Of a stretch of DNA of 64,000 nt, positions 63,987 through 64,000 are shown in pieces (the stretch's first letter is position 1; the number at the start of each line of letters is the position of its first letter). The position numbers and the translations under genes are program-made. Under the pieces are notes generated by a model. It ran no database searches and had not been told where the DNA came from. It saw only the letters and a list, made by a program, of their open reading frames with translations. Source of the stretch: Dysgonomonas sp. Marseille-P4361. Its GTDB lineage: Bacteria; Bacteroidota; Bacteroidia; Bacteroidales; Dysgonomonadaceae. The DNA lies in NCBI RefSeq assembly GCF_900343125.1, contig NZ_OPYL01000004.1, positions 294,541-358,540 of the forward strand, read 5' to 3'.

Positions 63987-64000
63987 ATTTCTTGCTGTTG

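Overview
The window is AT-rich chromosomal DNA from a Bacteroidota bacterium, most likely order Bacteroidales. Dysgonomonas or Parabacteroides relatives fit best, but the genus is a guess. Supporting signs are the lineage-specific promoter pattern (TTTG, 19-21 bp, TAnnTTTG) seen with both boxes at five places; a moxR/batABCDE aerotolerance cluster; Bacteroidota-only families (proteins resembling DUF3078, DUF4271, DUF4468); a dipeptidyl peptidase III with the Cys-containing HECLGH motif; a charged insertion in phosphoglycerate kinase that I recall from Bacteroidales; and secreted GH92 and GH78 glycosidases. No IS element, prophage, CRISPR array or tRNA was seen. It reads as stable core chromosome.

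Layout. 1-7.6 kb: the start of lpxB, surE, a secreted alkaline phosphatase, a small acidic protein, a dipeptidyl peptidase III lipoprotein, a DUF2007-like/UspA/UspA fusion, a small conserved protein and a PAP2 phosphatase. 7.6-17.2 kb, minus strand: moxR, DUF58, a membrane-anchored accessory protein, batA, batB, batC, a short second batD, full batD and batE, probably one transcription unit. 17.5-26.1 kb: M20 amidohydrolase, phosphoethanolamine transferase, pgk, an orphan secreted protein, a D-lactate dehydrogenase, an N-acetylmuramoyl-L-alanine amidase and an MCE (MlaD-type) protein. 26.4-27.9 kb: dnaA. 28.2-41.1 kb: a complete 14-gene nuo operon (A to N, with separate nuoC and nuoD and a short nuoG). 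41.4-46.1 kb: rny, zapA, a coiled-coil partner, a small winged-helix protein, an ECF-like sigma factor with a membrane partner, and trmD. 46.2-55.5 kb: an EamA exporter behind a structured leader, an SDR oxidoreductase, secreted DUF4468 and DUF3078 proteins, a LysM glucosaminidase, cdd, a YgjP-like protease, hemD, a DUF4271 membrane protein and metK. 55.8-63.4 kb: secreted proteins (PDZ aspartyl protease, GH78, endonuclease/exonuclease/phosphatase-fold enzyme, GH92). The right edge holds 5S rRNA and the terminator of an rRNA operon that enters from outside the window.

How it works together. The nuo operon gives an NADH-oxidising, ion-pumping complex I; pgk and D-lactate dehydrogenase belong to glycolysis and fermentation. 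The Bat cluster is an envelope VWA/TPR assembly driven by a MoxR ATPase. The 55-63 kb block looks like a set of periplasmic or surface degradative enzymes without the SusC/SusD pair that marks a full polysaccharide utilisation locus.

Most notable observations. (1) The EamA exporter (46179..47102) has a two-box promoter followed by a leader in which I can pair three helices and a 7-bp pseudoknot, starting within a few bases of the predicted transcript start; it looks like an uncharacterised riboswitch-type element. (2) batD is duplicated in tandem, and the second copy ends cleanly after its N-terminal domains. (3) A perfect 14-bp palindrome lies between a winged-helix gene and a sigma-factor gene that appears to start at TTG on a very short leader. 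All calls come from reading the sequence by eye; no database search was run.
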